Below are positions 26,447-38,200 of a stretch of 64,000 nt of DNA, piece after piece; position 1 is the first letter of the stretch; every line of letters begins with the position of its first letter. The notes below the pieces were generated by a model that was given only the letters and a program-made list of their open reading frames with translations, did not search any database and was not told the DNA's origin. Location: NCBI RefSeq assembly GCF_008802365.1, contig NZ_VZQZ01000007.1:185269-249268 (forward strand), written 5' to 3'. Both the position numbers and the translations under genes were made by a program. Source of the stretch: Oryzomonas japonica (lineage in GTDB: Bacteria > Desulfobacterota > Desulfuromonadia > Geobacterales > Pseudopelobacteraceae).

Positions 26447-27310
26447 ATGCGCATCATTGTGATAACCGGCATGTCCGGCTCGGGAAAGTCCACGGCGGTC
26501 AGGGCCCTGGAGGACGAGGGCTTTTATTGCATCGACAATCTGCCGGTACGCCTTTTCAAGCGTTTTGTCGATCTGATCGAGAAATCGGGCGAGACCTTCA
26601 AGGGGATCGTTCTGGCCGCCGACATCCGCGGCCGTGAATTTATCAAAGGCTACGAAAGCGCTTTTCAGAAGATCCGTAATGCCGGCCACAGCATCGATAT
26701 ATTCTTCTTCGACGCCCTCGACGAAACCCTGGTCCGGCGTTTTTCCGAAACCCGTCGCCGCCATCCCGCCGCCGAACATTGTTCGGTCAGCGAAGGTATC
26801 CGCATCGAGCGTAAACAGCTTTCCGGGCTGCGTCAGATGGCATCCAAGATTATCGACACCTCGGAATTCAACGTCCATCAGCTCAGGGATTTCGTTCTGA
26901 GGATCGTCAGGGGCGAGGAGGGGGATAGTCCATTTGTCGTGGATGTCCAATCCTTCGGTTTTCGCTACGGTATTCCTATGGAGTCGAGCATTGTCATGGA
27001 TGTGCGGTTTCTCCCCAACCCGTTCTTTGTCCCGGAGATGAAGAATCTGTCGGGGCTTGATCCGGAGGTGCGGGACTATGTCATGGGACTGCCGGAGACA
27101 AAAAGCTTCATCGACTCCTTTTTCCCGCTGGTAAACATGCTGATACCGGCCTATCAGAGGGAGGGGAAGGCATACCTGACCATCTCCATCGGATGTACGG
27201 GGGGGCGTCATCGTTCGGTTGCCATTGCCGAAGCAACGGCGGAACACCTGCGGCGCAATTTCCCCGCAGTGCGTATTACTCACAGAGATATTGAAAAGGG
27301 ACAACAATGA
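26447..27310 (+). CDS. rapZ: RapZ-type nucleotide-binding RNase adapter
   Basis: The 287-residue protein has Walker A GMSGSGKST (residues 8-16), the following ALEDEGFYCIDNLPV, a central FLDASDE-like segment (FFDALDETLVRRFSETRRRHP) and a C-terminal domain with DVRFLPNPFF and SIGCTGGRHRSVAIAE. In Escherichia coli RapZ guides RNase E to the GlmZ small RNA and senses glucosamine 6-phosphate; the role in this organism may differ. It sits between hprK and the EIIA gene, overlapping the latter by four bases. Confidence 0.94.
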   Translation: MRIIVITGMSGSGKSTAVRALEDEGFYCIDNLPVRLFKRFVDLIEKSGETFKGIVLAADIRGREFIKGYESAFQKIRNAGHSIDIFFFDALDETLVRRFSETRRRHPAAEHCSVSEGIRIERKQLSGLRQMASKIIDTSEFNVHQLRDFVLRIVRGEEGDSPFVVDVQSFGFRYGIPMESSIVMDVRFLPNPFFVPEMKNLSGLDPEVRDYVMGLPETKSFIDSFFPLVNMLIPAYQREGKAYLTISIGCTGGRHRSVAIAEATAEHLRRNFPAVRITHRDIEKGQQ

Positions 27311-27702
27311 CAGGACTGGTTCTTGTAACTCATGCGGGCTTGGCTGAGGCGCTGCTGCATACGGCAGAGATGATCGTGGGCCGGATCGACGCCTGCGAAA
27401 AGGTCGAGGTCGCGGCTGACGAACGTTCCGAGCCGATCATGGCCAAGGTGGTTGCCGCGGTGGAAAAGGTGAGTGGAGAAGGCGCCGTCATCATGACGGA
27501 TCTCTTTGGCGGGACCCCCTCCAATATGGCCATGTCATTTTTGAAAGACGGCACCGTCGAGGTGCTGACCGGCGTCAACCTGCCCATGATCATTGAATTC
27601 TGTGCAAAACGTTCCCGCATGGGGGTTCCCGAACTGGCGGCCGAACTTCAGCGGTGCGGTCGTGAAGGCATCATCGTTGCCGGCGAGTTCCTGAAAAAAT
27701 AG
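27307..27702 (+). CDS. PTS EIIA component, mannose/fructose/sorbose family
   Basis: A 131-residue single-domain EIIA. The phospho-acceptor is His9 in LVLVTHAGLAEALL. DLFGGTPSNMAMSFL and EVLTGVNLPMIIEF are typical of the ManX N-terminal domain. No EIIB, EIIC or EIID genes are nearby, so the phosphate probably ends on this regulatory EIIA or on partners elsewhere. It overlaps rapZ by four bases (ATGA). Confidence 0.93.
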   Translation: MTGLVLVTHAGLAEALLHTAEMIVGRIDACEKVEVAADERSEPIMAKVVAAVEKVSGEGAVIMTDLFGGTPSNMAMSFLKDGTVEVLTGVNLPMIIEFCAKRSRMGVPELAAELQRCGREGIIVAGEFLKK

Positions 27703-27762
27703 CGGTACCGGATTCACGCCCATATTCGGAGCAGCGCGCTCCCACGAGGTTATAACTACGCC

Positions 27763-28029
27763 ATGCTCCACAAGGAATGTACGATAGTCAACAAGCTCGG
27801 CCTGCATGCCCGCGCTTCGGCCCTGTTCGTCAAGACAGCCAGCCGGTTCGTCTCGGAGATTCGGTTGGAAAAGGAAGGGATCGAGGTAAACGGCAAGAGC
27901 ATCATGGGGATCATGATGCTGGCTGCTTCAAAGGGTACGACGGTCCGCCTGAGCGCGAGCGGCGAAGACGAGGAAGAGGCCCTGCAAACCATGGGAGACC
28001 TGATCGCCAATGGCTTCGGTGAAGAATGA
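27763..28029 (+). CDS. ptsH: Phosphocarrier protein HPr
   Basis: The 88-residue carrier takes phosphate from EI on His15 (LGLHARAS) and can be phosphorylated on Ser46 ([14 protein letters not shown]) by HprK. Both sites are intact. This dual control is known best in Firmicutes but also occurs in proteobacteria that have HprK. ptsI starts one base after the stop or slightly within the gene. Confidence 0.96.
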   Translation: MLHKECTIVNKLGLHARASALFVKTASRFVSEIRLEKEGIEVNGKSIMGIMMLAASKGTTVRLSASGEDEEEALQTMGDLIANGFGEE

Positions 28030-28030
28030 C

Positions 28031-29773
28031 ATGCGCCTGTTTTCCGGCATCGCAATGTCCCCCGGCATTGCGGTCGGAAGGTTGCAGGTCGTTGACCGCC
28101 AAAGCCCGACGGTAGAAGCCTATTCGGTTGAACACGAGAGCATCGATGCCGAAATAGAGCGCCTGCGGACCGCCATCGAGCAAACCCGCTCCGAGCTTGA
28201 AGCGGTCAGAACGCGACTCGCTGAAAATGCCGGTTCCGACCACCTCATCTTCATAGAAACCCACCTGTTGATCATGTCCGACGACCGTTTGTTCAGCGAG
28301 TCGGCGGCAATCATCGAAAGCTCACGAATCAATGCCGAAGGGGCCTTACGCCGCACCCTCCACAAGTACCGGGAATTTTTTGCCGGCATAGAGGATGCCT
28401 ACCTGCGGGAACGGATCAGCGACGTCGAAGCGGTCGTCGAAAGAATCCTCCGTACCATGACCGGCCAGGTGCAGGTGCCGATCTCTGCGGAGCATGGCCA
28501 GACCATCGTCGTTGCCCATGATCTTATGCCTGCCGATATCCTGCAAATGGACAAGGCGCGCATCATCGGCATGGTCACGGAGGCCGGCGGTCGAACGACC
28601 CATGCCGCAATTCTCGCCCGCGCCTTCCGGCTGCCCGCCGTGGCGGGCATCGACGATGTTGCCGATCTGGCCTACGACCATGCCCCGGCGATTCTCGATG
28701 GCAGTAGCGGGACCCTGATCCTGAACCCCGACCAGGCAACCTTTCGGCGTTACCTCAAGTTGAAGCAGCGTTATGAATACGATGAGCAGGCTTTGCTCAA
28801 GAGCGCCGCATTGCCCTCCCTGACGCTCGATGGTCACCGTATCGAGCTCAAGGGCAATGTGGAGGTGCCGGAAGAGGGCACTTTCGTCCTCAGCCATGGG
28901 GGGGAGGGGGTCGGACTGTACCGCACCGAGATGCTTTTCATGAATCGGCTGGAGATGCCGGAAGAGGACGAACAGTACCGCATCTATAGCGCCATGCAAC
29001 AGGCTGTCGCCCCCCATCCGCTTACCATCCGGACACTGGATGCCGGCGGCGACAAGCTGCTGGCCGGAGTCCCGCTCAGTGTGGAGCAGAACCCCGCCAT
29101 GGGGATGCGCGCCATCAGGTTGGCGCTGGCCATGCCGGATGAGTTCAAAAAACAGTTGCGGGCCATCCTGCGGGTAAGCATCAACGGCCCTACCCGTATC
29201 ATGTTTCCCATGATCTCCGGCCTGGAGGAGCTGCGCCGCGCGCGGGCCTTGCTGGATGAAGCCAAAGAAGAGCTTGCAACGGCCGGCCTCCCCTTTGACA
29301 GGGATATCCAAGCCGGCATCATGGTCGAGATTCCCTCGGCAGTGACCCTGGCCGACCTGCTGGCGCGGGAGGCTGATTTTTTCAGCGTCGGCACCAATGA
29401 TCTTATCCAATACTCTCTTGCCGTCGATCGTTCCAACGAACAGTTGGCCCCCATGTACCAGCCGTTGCATCCGGCCGTGCTCCGTTCTCTGCGGCGGGTG
29501 GTCGAGGCGGCCCACCTGGCAGGCATACCGGCGTGCATCTGCGGGGAGATGGCCGGAGATCCGTTCTTTCTGCCGATCCTGCTCGGGCTCGGTTTTGACG
29601 AACTTTCCATGAATGCCACGTCGATTCCCCGGGTCAAGCAGATGGTGCGCCGTTGCAGCAGGGAGCGCGCCGCGGAGATTGCGCACGCCTGTTTTTCCTT
29701 TGCCACCGCCGTCGAGATCGAAGCGTTTCTGAAGCAGCAGATAGCCATCCATTTTCAGACAGGTCGTGAATGA
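28031..29773 (+). CDS. ptsI: Phosphoenolpyruvate-protein phosphotransferase (enzyme I)
   Basis: Transfers phosphate from phosphoenolpyruvate to HPr; cytoplasmic dimer. The 580-residue protein has the active His191 in [14 protein letters not shown] (near His189 of E. coli EI), then [63 protein letters not shown] and CGEMAGDP with the catalytic cysteine. The ATG at 28031 gives the family N-terminus [14 protein letters not shown]; an in-frame ATG at 28010 overlaps ptsH. It lacks the GAF domain of the paralogue at 13738. Confidence 0.95.
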   Translation: MRLFSGIAMSPGIAVGRLQVVDRQSPTVEAYSVEHESIDAEIERLRTAIEQTRSELEAVRTRLAENAGSDHLIFIETHLLIMSDDRLFSESAAIIESSRINAEGALRRTLHKYREFFAGIEDAYLRERISDVEAVVERILRTMTGQVQVPISAEHGQTIVVAHDLMPADILQMDKARIIGMVTEAGGRTTHAAILARAFRLPAVAGIDDVADLAYDHAPAILDGSSGTLILNPDQATFRRYLKLKQRYEYDEQALLKSAALPSLTLDGHRIELKGNVEVPEEGTFVLSHGGEGVGLYRTEMLFMNRLEMPEEDEQYRIYSAMQQAVAPHPLTIRTLDAGGDKLLAGVPLSVEQNPAMGMRAIRLALAMPDEFKKQLRAILRVSINGPTRIMFPMISGLEELRRARALLDEAKEELATAGLPFDRDIQAGIMVEIPSAVTLADLLAREADFFSVGTNDLIQYSLAVDRSNEQLAPMYQPLHPAVLRSLRRVVEAAHLAGIPACICGEMAGDPFFLPILLGLGFDELSMNATSIPRVKQMVRRCSRERAAEIAHACFSFATAVEIEAFLKQQIAIHFQTGRE

Positions 29774-30561
29774 TGTCCCCTATCCTTGTCCTCACTCTGT
29801 TTATCTCCGCGTTCGGTTTGGTAGTCGGCTCATTCCTGAACGTCTGCATCAGCCGCATGCCCAGGAACGAGTCGGTGGTTTTCCCGCCATCCCACTGCCC
29901 CCTCTGCAAGTACCGCATCCGCTGGTTCGACAATATTCCGCTGCTGAGCTACCTGTGGCTTCGGGGCAGATGCCGCGGTTGCGGGGCGCACATCTCGCTG
30001 CAGTACCCGCTGGTGGAGCTGCTTAACGGCCTCCTGACCCTGGCCCTGTTCTGGCGATTTGGGCTTTCTCTGAGTTTCCTGGCGCTGTTTCTCCTCTGCA
30101 GCGCCCTGGTGGTGATCACCTTCATCGATATCGAACACCAGATTATCCCGGACGAGATCTCTCTGCCCGGGATCGTGATCGGCTTCATTTTCTCCTTCTT
30201 CCTGCCGATGCAGACCTGGCTCGGCTCCCTGGTAGGCATTCTCCTGGGTGGGGGCAGCCTGTTGCTGGTAGCCTCCTGCTACCAGTGGCTGACCGGCAAG
30301 GAAGGCATGGGGGGGGGCGACATCAAGCTGTTGGCCATGATGGGCGCCTTTCTGGGGTGGAAAGCCGTTCCATTCATCATCTTTGCCAGCTCCCTGGTCG
30401 GATCGGTGGTAGGGATAGCCATGATGCTGATCCAGAAGAAGGATTCCAAGCTGGCCATCCCCTTTGGCCCCTATCTGGCCTTTGGCGCGGTGTTGTACAT
30501 CTTCTACGGCGGGCAGCTCATCCAGTGGTATCTCCACGTGGGCAGCGCCGTGAGGGGATAA
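29770..30561 (+). CDS. pilD: Type IV prepilin peptidase / N-methyltransferase
   Basis: Inner-membrane aspartic protease that cuts leader peptides of type IV pilins and pseudopilins after Gly and methylates the new N-terminus. The 263-residue protein has the two zinc CxxC pairs (CPLCKYRI and CRGCGAHIS), the PALLSYL-type segment [14 protein letters not shown], and both catalytic aspartates ([14 protein letters not shown] and [17 protein letters not shown]). About seven membrane helices follow. ATG at 29770 or 29773 overlaps the ptsI stop. Its substrates, the four pilin-like genes, lie 11 kb downstream. Confidence 0.95.
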   Translation: MMSPILVLTLFISAFGLVVGSFLNVCISRMPRNESVVFPPSHCPLCKYRIRWFDNIPLLSYLWLRGRCRGCGAHISLQYPLVELLNGLLTLALFWRFGLSLSFLALFLLCSALVVITFIDIEHQIIPDEISLPGIVIGFIFSFFLPMQTWLGSLVGILLGGGSLLLVASCYQWLTGKEGMGGGDIKLLAMMGAFLGWKAVPFIIFASSLVGSVVGIAMMLIQKKDSKLAIPFGPYLAFGAVLYIFYGGQLIQWYLHVGSAVRG

Positions 30562-30564
30562 ACG

Positions 30565-32078
30565 GTGCGCTCGATCCGACTCAGCCTGACGGTATCCATC
30601 CTTGCCTTTCTGGCCTGCATGTTGCTGTTTGCGTGGCTGCTCTTCAGCACGCTGGCCTTCAAAACCTCCGCCAATGATCTTTATTCGCAAAAGGGTGACT
30701 ATGGACGGACGTTGTTAAGCGCCTTTGTCGCCCAATTGCCCGATGTGGTGCCGACCTTTCCGGAGGGGATGATCCTGCCCGCATCGCCTCCGGCCGTATT
30801 CGCCCAAAAACTGGCCGATGACGGTGTTTTTATGCGGCTCTCCCTGCTCGATGCCAATGGAAAGGTCATCTTTACTGCCGGCACGGAATCGGTCGATATC
30901 TATCTCCCCTTCAGCGGTTCCCCCTTGTCTCTGGAACGGGGCGCGGTCCTGCCGGGTGGGGGAGCTGTCGCCCGCGTTATTCCGGTGATACGAAACGGCG
31001 TCACCGTCGGCAGGGCGGGGATCGTGCTGTCGCTCACTGCTGAGGACGAACGTCTGCATCGTTCGCAGAAGCTCTTCATGACCTACTTCGTTATCGACTT
31101 CATTCTCCTCTTGGGTTTCGGTTCCTATATCCTGTCGAGAATCGTGGTGAAACCCATCAACAGCCTGCTGGCCGCTACGGAAAAGATCACCGGTGGCCAT
31201 TACAGCCAGCAGGTCCATGTTTCCGGCAGCGCGGAACTCGTCCGCTTGGCCGAATCGTTTAACGACATGTCCCGCGCCCTTCTCAGCAAGGAACGGCTGG
31301 TTTCCGAACATGTGGCTGCTCTCGAAAAGGCCAACGAGGAGTTGCGCCAAGCTCGGGAAGAGGCGATTCACACCGAAAAGATGGCCTCCATCGGACTCTT
31401 GGCGGCCGGGATGGCTCACGAGGTCGGTACACCGCTGGCATCCATCATGGGATACGCCGAACTGCTTTCCGGCGAACAGCCGCATAATTCCGCCGTTCAG
31501 GATTACGCCCAGCGCATCTCCGGGGATTGCAACCGCATCGACCGCATTGTGCGGGGACTCCTGGATTTTGCCCGGCCCCGCGGCAGCGCTGTCGAGGCGT
31601 GCGACCTCAGCCCGTTGGTTACCGCATCCCTCGAACTGTTGGCGCAGCAAGGGGCGTTCAAGCGCATCAAGGTATCCACCCAGTTGGACGAGCATCTCCC
31701 CATGGCGCTGGTTGACCCTCACCAGCTTCAGCAGGTGCTGATCAACCTGATTCTCAACAGCCGCGATGCCATGCCGGATGGGGGGAAGCTGGCCATTCGG
31801 GCCAAACAGGACGCCTGCCCGCCATTCCTCCGCCATTCCGCCTGCTGTCTGCGGCTGGATGTTATGGACAGCGGCGGCGGCATACCTGAGGAACATCTTG
31901 CGCGTATCTTCGACCCCTTTTTCACCACCAAACCGCCCGGAAAGGGGACCGGCCTGGGACTGGCCATATCGGCGCGCATCGTCGAGGCCTTCGGAGGCAG
32001 AATCACCGTGAAGAGCGTGCCGGGCACCGGAAGTTGCTTTACCGTCTGGCTTCCCGCCCAGGTTGCGGAAGACGCCCC

Positions 32079-32082
<4 letters not shown>
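30565..32082 (+). CDS. Membrane sensor histidine kinase (NtrB/AtoS-like)
   Basis: The 505-residue protein starts with GTG. Two membrane helices (about residues 8-31 and 172-195) flank a periplasmic sensor domain of about 140 residues. A HAMP linker (VVKPINSLLAATEKITGGHYSQQVHVSG) follows, then a coiled coil and a HisKA domain with phospho-acceptor His285 in AAGMAHEVGTPLASIMGYAE. The ATPase domain has N-box LINLILNSRDAMPDGG, VMDSGGGIPEE, FDPFFTTKPPGKGTGLGLAIS. The kinase overlaps the sigma-54 response regulator by four bases, so it is its cognate sensor. The stimulus is unknown. It lacks the six helices of classical PilS. Confidence 0.93.
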
Positions 32083-33449
<1,367 letters not shown>

Positions 33450-33566
33450 GCAAAAATTGCGTAGTTGCTCGGCGGGCGACCGATCAGGTATGAAAAAAAT
33501 GCGGAGTCACCCGGACGCCAATTGTAAAACTCATTAAAAACAGTATGTTGCTGGTTTGTGATTTAA

Positions 33567-33580
33567 GGCACTTATTTTGC
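33567..33580 (+). promoter_or_regulatory. Canonical sigma-54 (-24/-12) promoter of the dsbC-pilY1 locus
   Basis: GGCAC at 33567-33571, five bases, TTGC at 33577-33580: a full match to GGCAC-N5-TTGC with the essential GG-N10-GC spacing. Transcription would begin near 33592, giving a short leader with the ribosome site AAAGGAAG before the ATG at 33615. The activator gene ends 118 bases upstream. The rest of this gap shows no obvious repeat that I could name as an activator site. Confidence 0.8.
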
Positions 33581-33614
33581 TTGATAATCGCTACATTCCC
33601 CGAAAGGAAGTATT

Positions 33615-34400
33615 ATGTTCAAGATACTGTTTTCCGCTGCCGCACTTATCTCTCTTTTTACCACCCCGTTATTTGCCATGGATAAAGTCGGCCATAGCAA
33701 TGACTGCACATCATGCCACACTTTTTCGATTACGGAGGCTGCGGAACTTCTCAAGGGGGCCGGCGGAACGGTAAAGTCCGTCAAACCTGCCCCCATAAAG
33801 GGTATGTTCGAAGTCTTGATGGAAAAGGACGGCAGGCAGGGCGTCGTCTATATCGACTACGCCAAGAAACGCCTCATGCAGGGCCTCATCATCGACCTGA
33901 CAACCCTGCAACCGGTCTCGGCTCACGTGCCGGAGCAGTCCCAGCAGAAACAGGTGACCTCTCTCGATACCAAGACCATTCCCCTGGAAAACTCGATTGT
34001 CATGGGCAACCCCACGGGCGTCAAGAAGCTGTACGTCTTCACCGACCCGGACTGCCCTTACTGCCGCAAGTTTCATGCTGAACTGAAGACGCTCGCCAAA
34101 ACAACGTCGGACGTGGCGATTTATATCGTCCCGTTCCCGCTGGCCATGCATCCTGGCGCCTACGACAAGGCGCGGGCGATTCTGGAGGCAAAGAGCCTGG
34201 ATGTGCTGGACAAGGCCTTTGCAGGGAAAGAAGTTCCCAGACCGGCGAAAGACGCCAGTAAGGCCCAGGTGGATGCAAATATCAAATTCGGCAATGCCAA
34301 TGGCATTTCCGGCACCCCCACGCTGGTCCTGCCGGACGGCAAGATCATGGTTGGGGGCAGGGATGCTGAGACGTTGAAGAAAATGCTGGAAGAAAAATAG
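33615..34400 (+). CDS. DsbC-like disulfide isomerase with N-terminal CxxCH motif (copy 1)
   Basis: The 261-residue exported protein has a signal peptide (residues 1-21), then a CTSCH motif (residues 31-35) that could bind a c-type heme, a DsbC-type N-terminal dimerisation domain (about 50-105, KGMFEVLMEKDGRQGVVYIDY) and a C-terminal thioredoxin domain with active site Cys147-Pro-Tyr-Cys150 and cis-Pro in GISGTPTLVLPDG. DsbC enzymes reshuffle wrong disulfides in the periplasm (family knowledge). The CxxCH is not part of classical DsbC. The cysteine-rich PilY1 encoded downstream is a plausible client. First gene after the sigma-54 promoter. Confidence 0.9.
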   Translation: MFKILFSAAALISLFTTPLFAMDKVGHSNDCTSCHTFSITEAAELLKGAGGTVKSVKPAPIKGMFEVLMEKDGRQGVVYIDYAKKRLMQGLIIDLTTLQPVSAHVPEQSQQKQVTSLDTKTIPLENSIVMGNPTGVKKLYVFTDPDCPYCRKFHAELKTLAKTTSDVAIYIVPFPLAMHPGAYDKARAILEAKSLDVLDKAFAGKEVPRPAKDASKAQVDANIKFGNANGISGTPTLVLPDGKIMVGGRDAETLKKMLEEK

Positions 34401-34408
34401 GCTAACGC

Positions 34409-35197
34409 ATGAATTTAAAAAATTATATTGCGATAGGTACAATGTTGCTGCTGTCGTTTCCCACGATGGTGTTGGCTCATGAAAGCGCTGTTCGTGGCGA
34501 TTGCACTTCGTGTCACACCCTCTCGCCGGCGGAGGCCACCCAACTCCTGAAAAAAGGCGGCGGGACGGTCAAATCCGTCAAGCAGGCGCCCAATCGCGGC
34601 ATGTTCGAACTACTTGTGGAAAAAGACGGTCGAGAAGGGATCGTGTATCTCGATTATGGCAAGAAGTTCCTGATACAGGGATTAGTCCTCGGCCTGGATA
34701 CGTTTGAACCCGTTGCATCCCACGGCACCCCGGCCTTGCAGCCCAAGAAGATTGCAACCATTAACCCGGTTTCCGTCCCGGACCAGTATGCCTTGAACCT
34801 CGGCAACCCCGACGGCGTAAAACGTCTCTACGTCTTCACCGATCCCGACTGCCCCTATTGCCGCAACCTGCATGGCGAACTGAAGAAGTTGGAGAAGCTG
34901 GCTCCCGAGCTGTCGATACGTGTCATGCTCTTCCCCCTGCCGATACATCAGGGAGCCTATGACAAGGCGCGGGTCATCCTGGGACGAAAGAGCAGGGCAC
35001 TTCTGGATGCGGCCTTCGATGGGAAAGACCTGCCGCAACCGGTGGGTGACGAAGGCAAGGTACAGCTTGATGCCATCATGGGCTTTGCCTATGCCCATGG
35101 CCTTACCGGCACACCCACCATCGTGTTTCCCGATGGCTCGGTGGTGGTCGGCATTCGGGATGCCGTGACGCTGAAAAGTTTGCTGGAACGCATGTAG
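34409..35197 (+). CDS. DsbC-like disulfide isomerase with N-terminal CxxCH motif (copy 2)
   Basis: A 262-residue paralogue of the preceding gene with the same layout: signal peptide (1-23), CTSCH (residues 32-36), DsbC-type dimerisation domain (RGMFELLVEKDGREGIVYLDY) and thioredoxin domain with Cys148-Pro-Tyr-Cys151 and cis-Pro in GLTGTPTIVFPDG. The heme-type motif is kept in both copies (DCTSCHTxS), which argues for a function. It starts eight bases after copy 1; the ribosome site is weak, suggesting coupled translation. Confidence 0.9.
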   Translation: MNLKNYIAIGTMLLLSFPTMVLAHESAVRGDCTSCHTLSPAEATQLLKKGGGTVKSVKQAPNRGMFELLVEKDGREGIVYLDYGKKFLIQGLVLGLDTFEPVASHGTPALQPKKIATINPVSVPDQYALNLGNPDGVKRLYVFTDPDCPYCRNLHGELKKLEKLAPELSIRVMLFPLPIHQGAYDKARVILGRKSRALLDAAFDGKDLPQPVGDEGKVQLDAIMGFAYAHGLTGTPTIVFPDGSVVVGIRDAVTLKSLLERM

Positions 35198-35236
35198 AAA
35201 ACGGCAAGACGCAGGAGTACTGTGGGAGGAATTACC

Positions 35237-38200
35237 ATGAAATGTAGATTGGACATGCCTGGGTTGGTTTTAGCTGCATTGCTGCTGGCATTTTGGGGGG
35301 AGGGTGCTCCGCTGCACGCGGCTTCCAGCCAGACGACCTATGCCCCGAAAATGTCGGATTACTGTGTGCAGCCACCGTTCCTGGCCGGTTATGTCCCCCC
35401 CCAGGTGCTGTTCACCATGGGGAAGGACCACAAGTTCTATTATCCGGCCTATAACGACGCCTCGGATATCGACGGCGACGGCCAGCTCGAAACTACCTAC
35501 AAAAATGACTTCGAATACTACGGCTATTTCGACTCCTACAAATGCTACAACTATAATAGCTCGGCCAGCCGCTTCGAACCCTACGGCGAAACGAGCGACA
35601 AGTACTGCACCGGCACCAACGCCGGCAAGTGGAGCGGCAACTTCCTCAATTGGGTCGCCATGTCCCGGGCCGATGTCATCAAGCTGGTGATCTACGGCGG
35701 CTACCGCACCGCGGACAACCAGGGAACCAACTACGACGAGATCAGCGGCGAATATATCCCACAGGACGGCCACATCTGGGGCAAGGAGTACCTAGGGGGG
35801 GACGCCGCCAGCCTTTTCCCCGGCGGGGTCAACAACAGCCGTGCCTTGTTCTGCGTCAACGGGACCTCAGCCGGCAGCAACAACATCTCTCAGTTGAAAG
35901 TGATCCCCGTAGCCGACAATATAATAAATCCCTCCACAAGTAAACCAGTGACCGGCCTGCGGGCCTGGAACTGGGTCAACGTGGACGGCAACAGCAATAT
36001 CTGCTCCGACAGCACCATCGACCTGAATGGCGACGGGCAAGCCGAGTCCGCCACTCTAACGGGTTTGACCAAGTACAACGTCACGGTCAAGGTGTGCGAC
36101 CCCTCCTCAGGTTTTATCACCGACGCCACCTGGGAGGCAAAGCACTGCAAGGCCTACGGCACCAACTACCGTTCGGTGGGGCTGATGCAGATTTACGGCG
36201 AGACCGCCAACAGCGCCAAGGTCTGTAGCAAGGACATGTACACCGCCTGCACCAGCGACAGCAACTGCTCCTCCATTGGCAAGGGGCAGTGCGTCAATGC
36301 GGCCAACATGTTCTTCGGCCTGATCGCCGGTTCCTACCAGAACCCCAAGGCGGGCGGGTATATCAGAAAGGATATCTACAGCATCAACGAGGAGACCAAC
36401 CAGAGCAACGGCCAGTTTCAGACCTCCGCCAGCAGCGGCAAGGGGCTGATCATCAAGTCCATCGAACAGTTCAAGGCTCAGGCGTCCTACCCGCTGAACA
36501 CCCAGTGGGGCAACCCCATCGGCGAGATTCTGTACGAAGGGATGCGCTACTGGGCCGGCAAGGGCACCCCTACCTCCGACTTTGTTGCTGGCATCTCCAA
36601 TGGCAGTAACGGAGATAACGGCAACTATTCATCCCAGCCGACCTGGGACACCCCAGCGACCCTGTATCCCGCCTGCTCCATGCGTTTCAACCTGGTCTTT
36701 TCCGACGTCTACAACAGCTTTGACGACGACCAGTTACCCGGATCGGCCTTCAACAGCAGCTTTAGCGGGGACCTCCCCAACCTGAACGTCCAGACACTGG
36801 CCAACCAGATCTGGAATAACGAAAATGTGAATGGCACAACACTGAACAAAATGGTAGTGGGGGAGTCGGGGACCGATACATCCGGCCGTTGCGACAGCAA
36901 GAATGTCAGCGGCATGGGGACTATCCGCGGGCTCTGCCCGGCCGAGGGGGACCTGAAGGGATCCTATTACCCGGCCGCCGTGGCCCTGTACGGCCACAAC
37001 TCACTACTGAGCAACACCAGTACCCCGAACGCGCTGACCTATGTGGTGGCATTTACCTCCAACGTACCAGAGATCAAGGTGACGACAGCAGCCAACACGC
37101 AGGCCCTGATTATGCCCTACGGCAAGTCGGTGTCCAGTAGTTACGGCTGGAACTGCACCACCTCCAATACGGCCTTTAACGTTGCGCGAGTGACTGACGC
37201 CGCAGGGAACTTCGTGCCGAACCTGAGCATCGACGCGAAATCCGGCTCTACCACCTCCAGTTGCCCACCCATGGCAACAGTCGGTTACTATGTCCTCGAT
37301 ACCGAGTACGACTCTTCCAATAACCTCAAGTATGTCAAGTTCAACACCTCCTTTGACGATTTGGGAGGGACCGATTATGACCTGGACGTACTGGCCGAAT
37401 ACACGGTCTGCGCCTCTGGAGCGACCAACTCGAACTGTGCTGCGGCAAACCCTACGGGCGATCAGGTATGGGTGCAGGTCAAGCGGGTCTATTCGTCAGC
37501 CGGTAATCCCGACGCGTTTGGTTTCACCATCGCCGGAGTAGGGACCAGTACATCCAGCTACGCTGGCTCTGGCGCCTACATGATTGTCCAGCATACCGCA
37601 TCCCCGCCTTCGGGTTCGTCATGGGCCAACACCACCACCCCATTGCCCACGACCTCCCAGTCCATGACCTTCCATGCAAGCTCCGCAACCGTTTCACTGC
37701 CCAAACCACCCCTCTGGTACGCGGCCAAGTACGGCGGGTTCAAGGACTCGGAGGGGACCGGGCTGCCATATACCGACGCCACCTGCGACCCCGCCACCCG
37801 CGGCTCGAACCCGCGCAATACCCGCTGCAACGAATGGGATACCGTGGGGAACGGCACCCCGGACAACTACTTCCTGGTGACCGACCCGAGCAAGATGGAG
37901 GAGCAACTGCGCAAGGCGCTTGATTCCATCCTGGCGCGGGTCGCCTCGGGCACGGCGGCGTCGATCCTCAACAACAGCCAGGGGAGCGGCGCCAGCCTGA
38001 TCCAGGCGGTCTTCTTTCCGCGCAAGGACTTCGACAACGGGACGTCGGGTTACTGGATCGGCGAGCTTTATAATATGTGGTATTACCTGGATCCGTTCCT
38101 CCAGACGACTTCCATCAGGGAAGATACCAATAAAGATTATAAATTGAACCTGAGGGACGACAGGATCGCCCAATTCTATTTCGATTCATCCCAGAACAAG

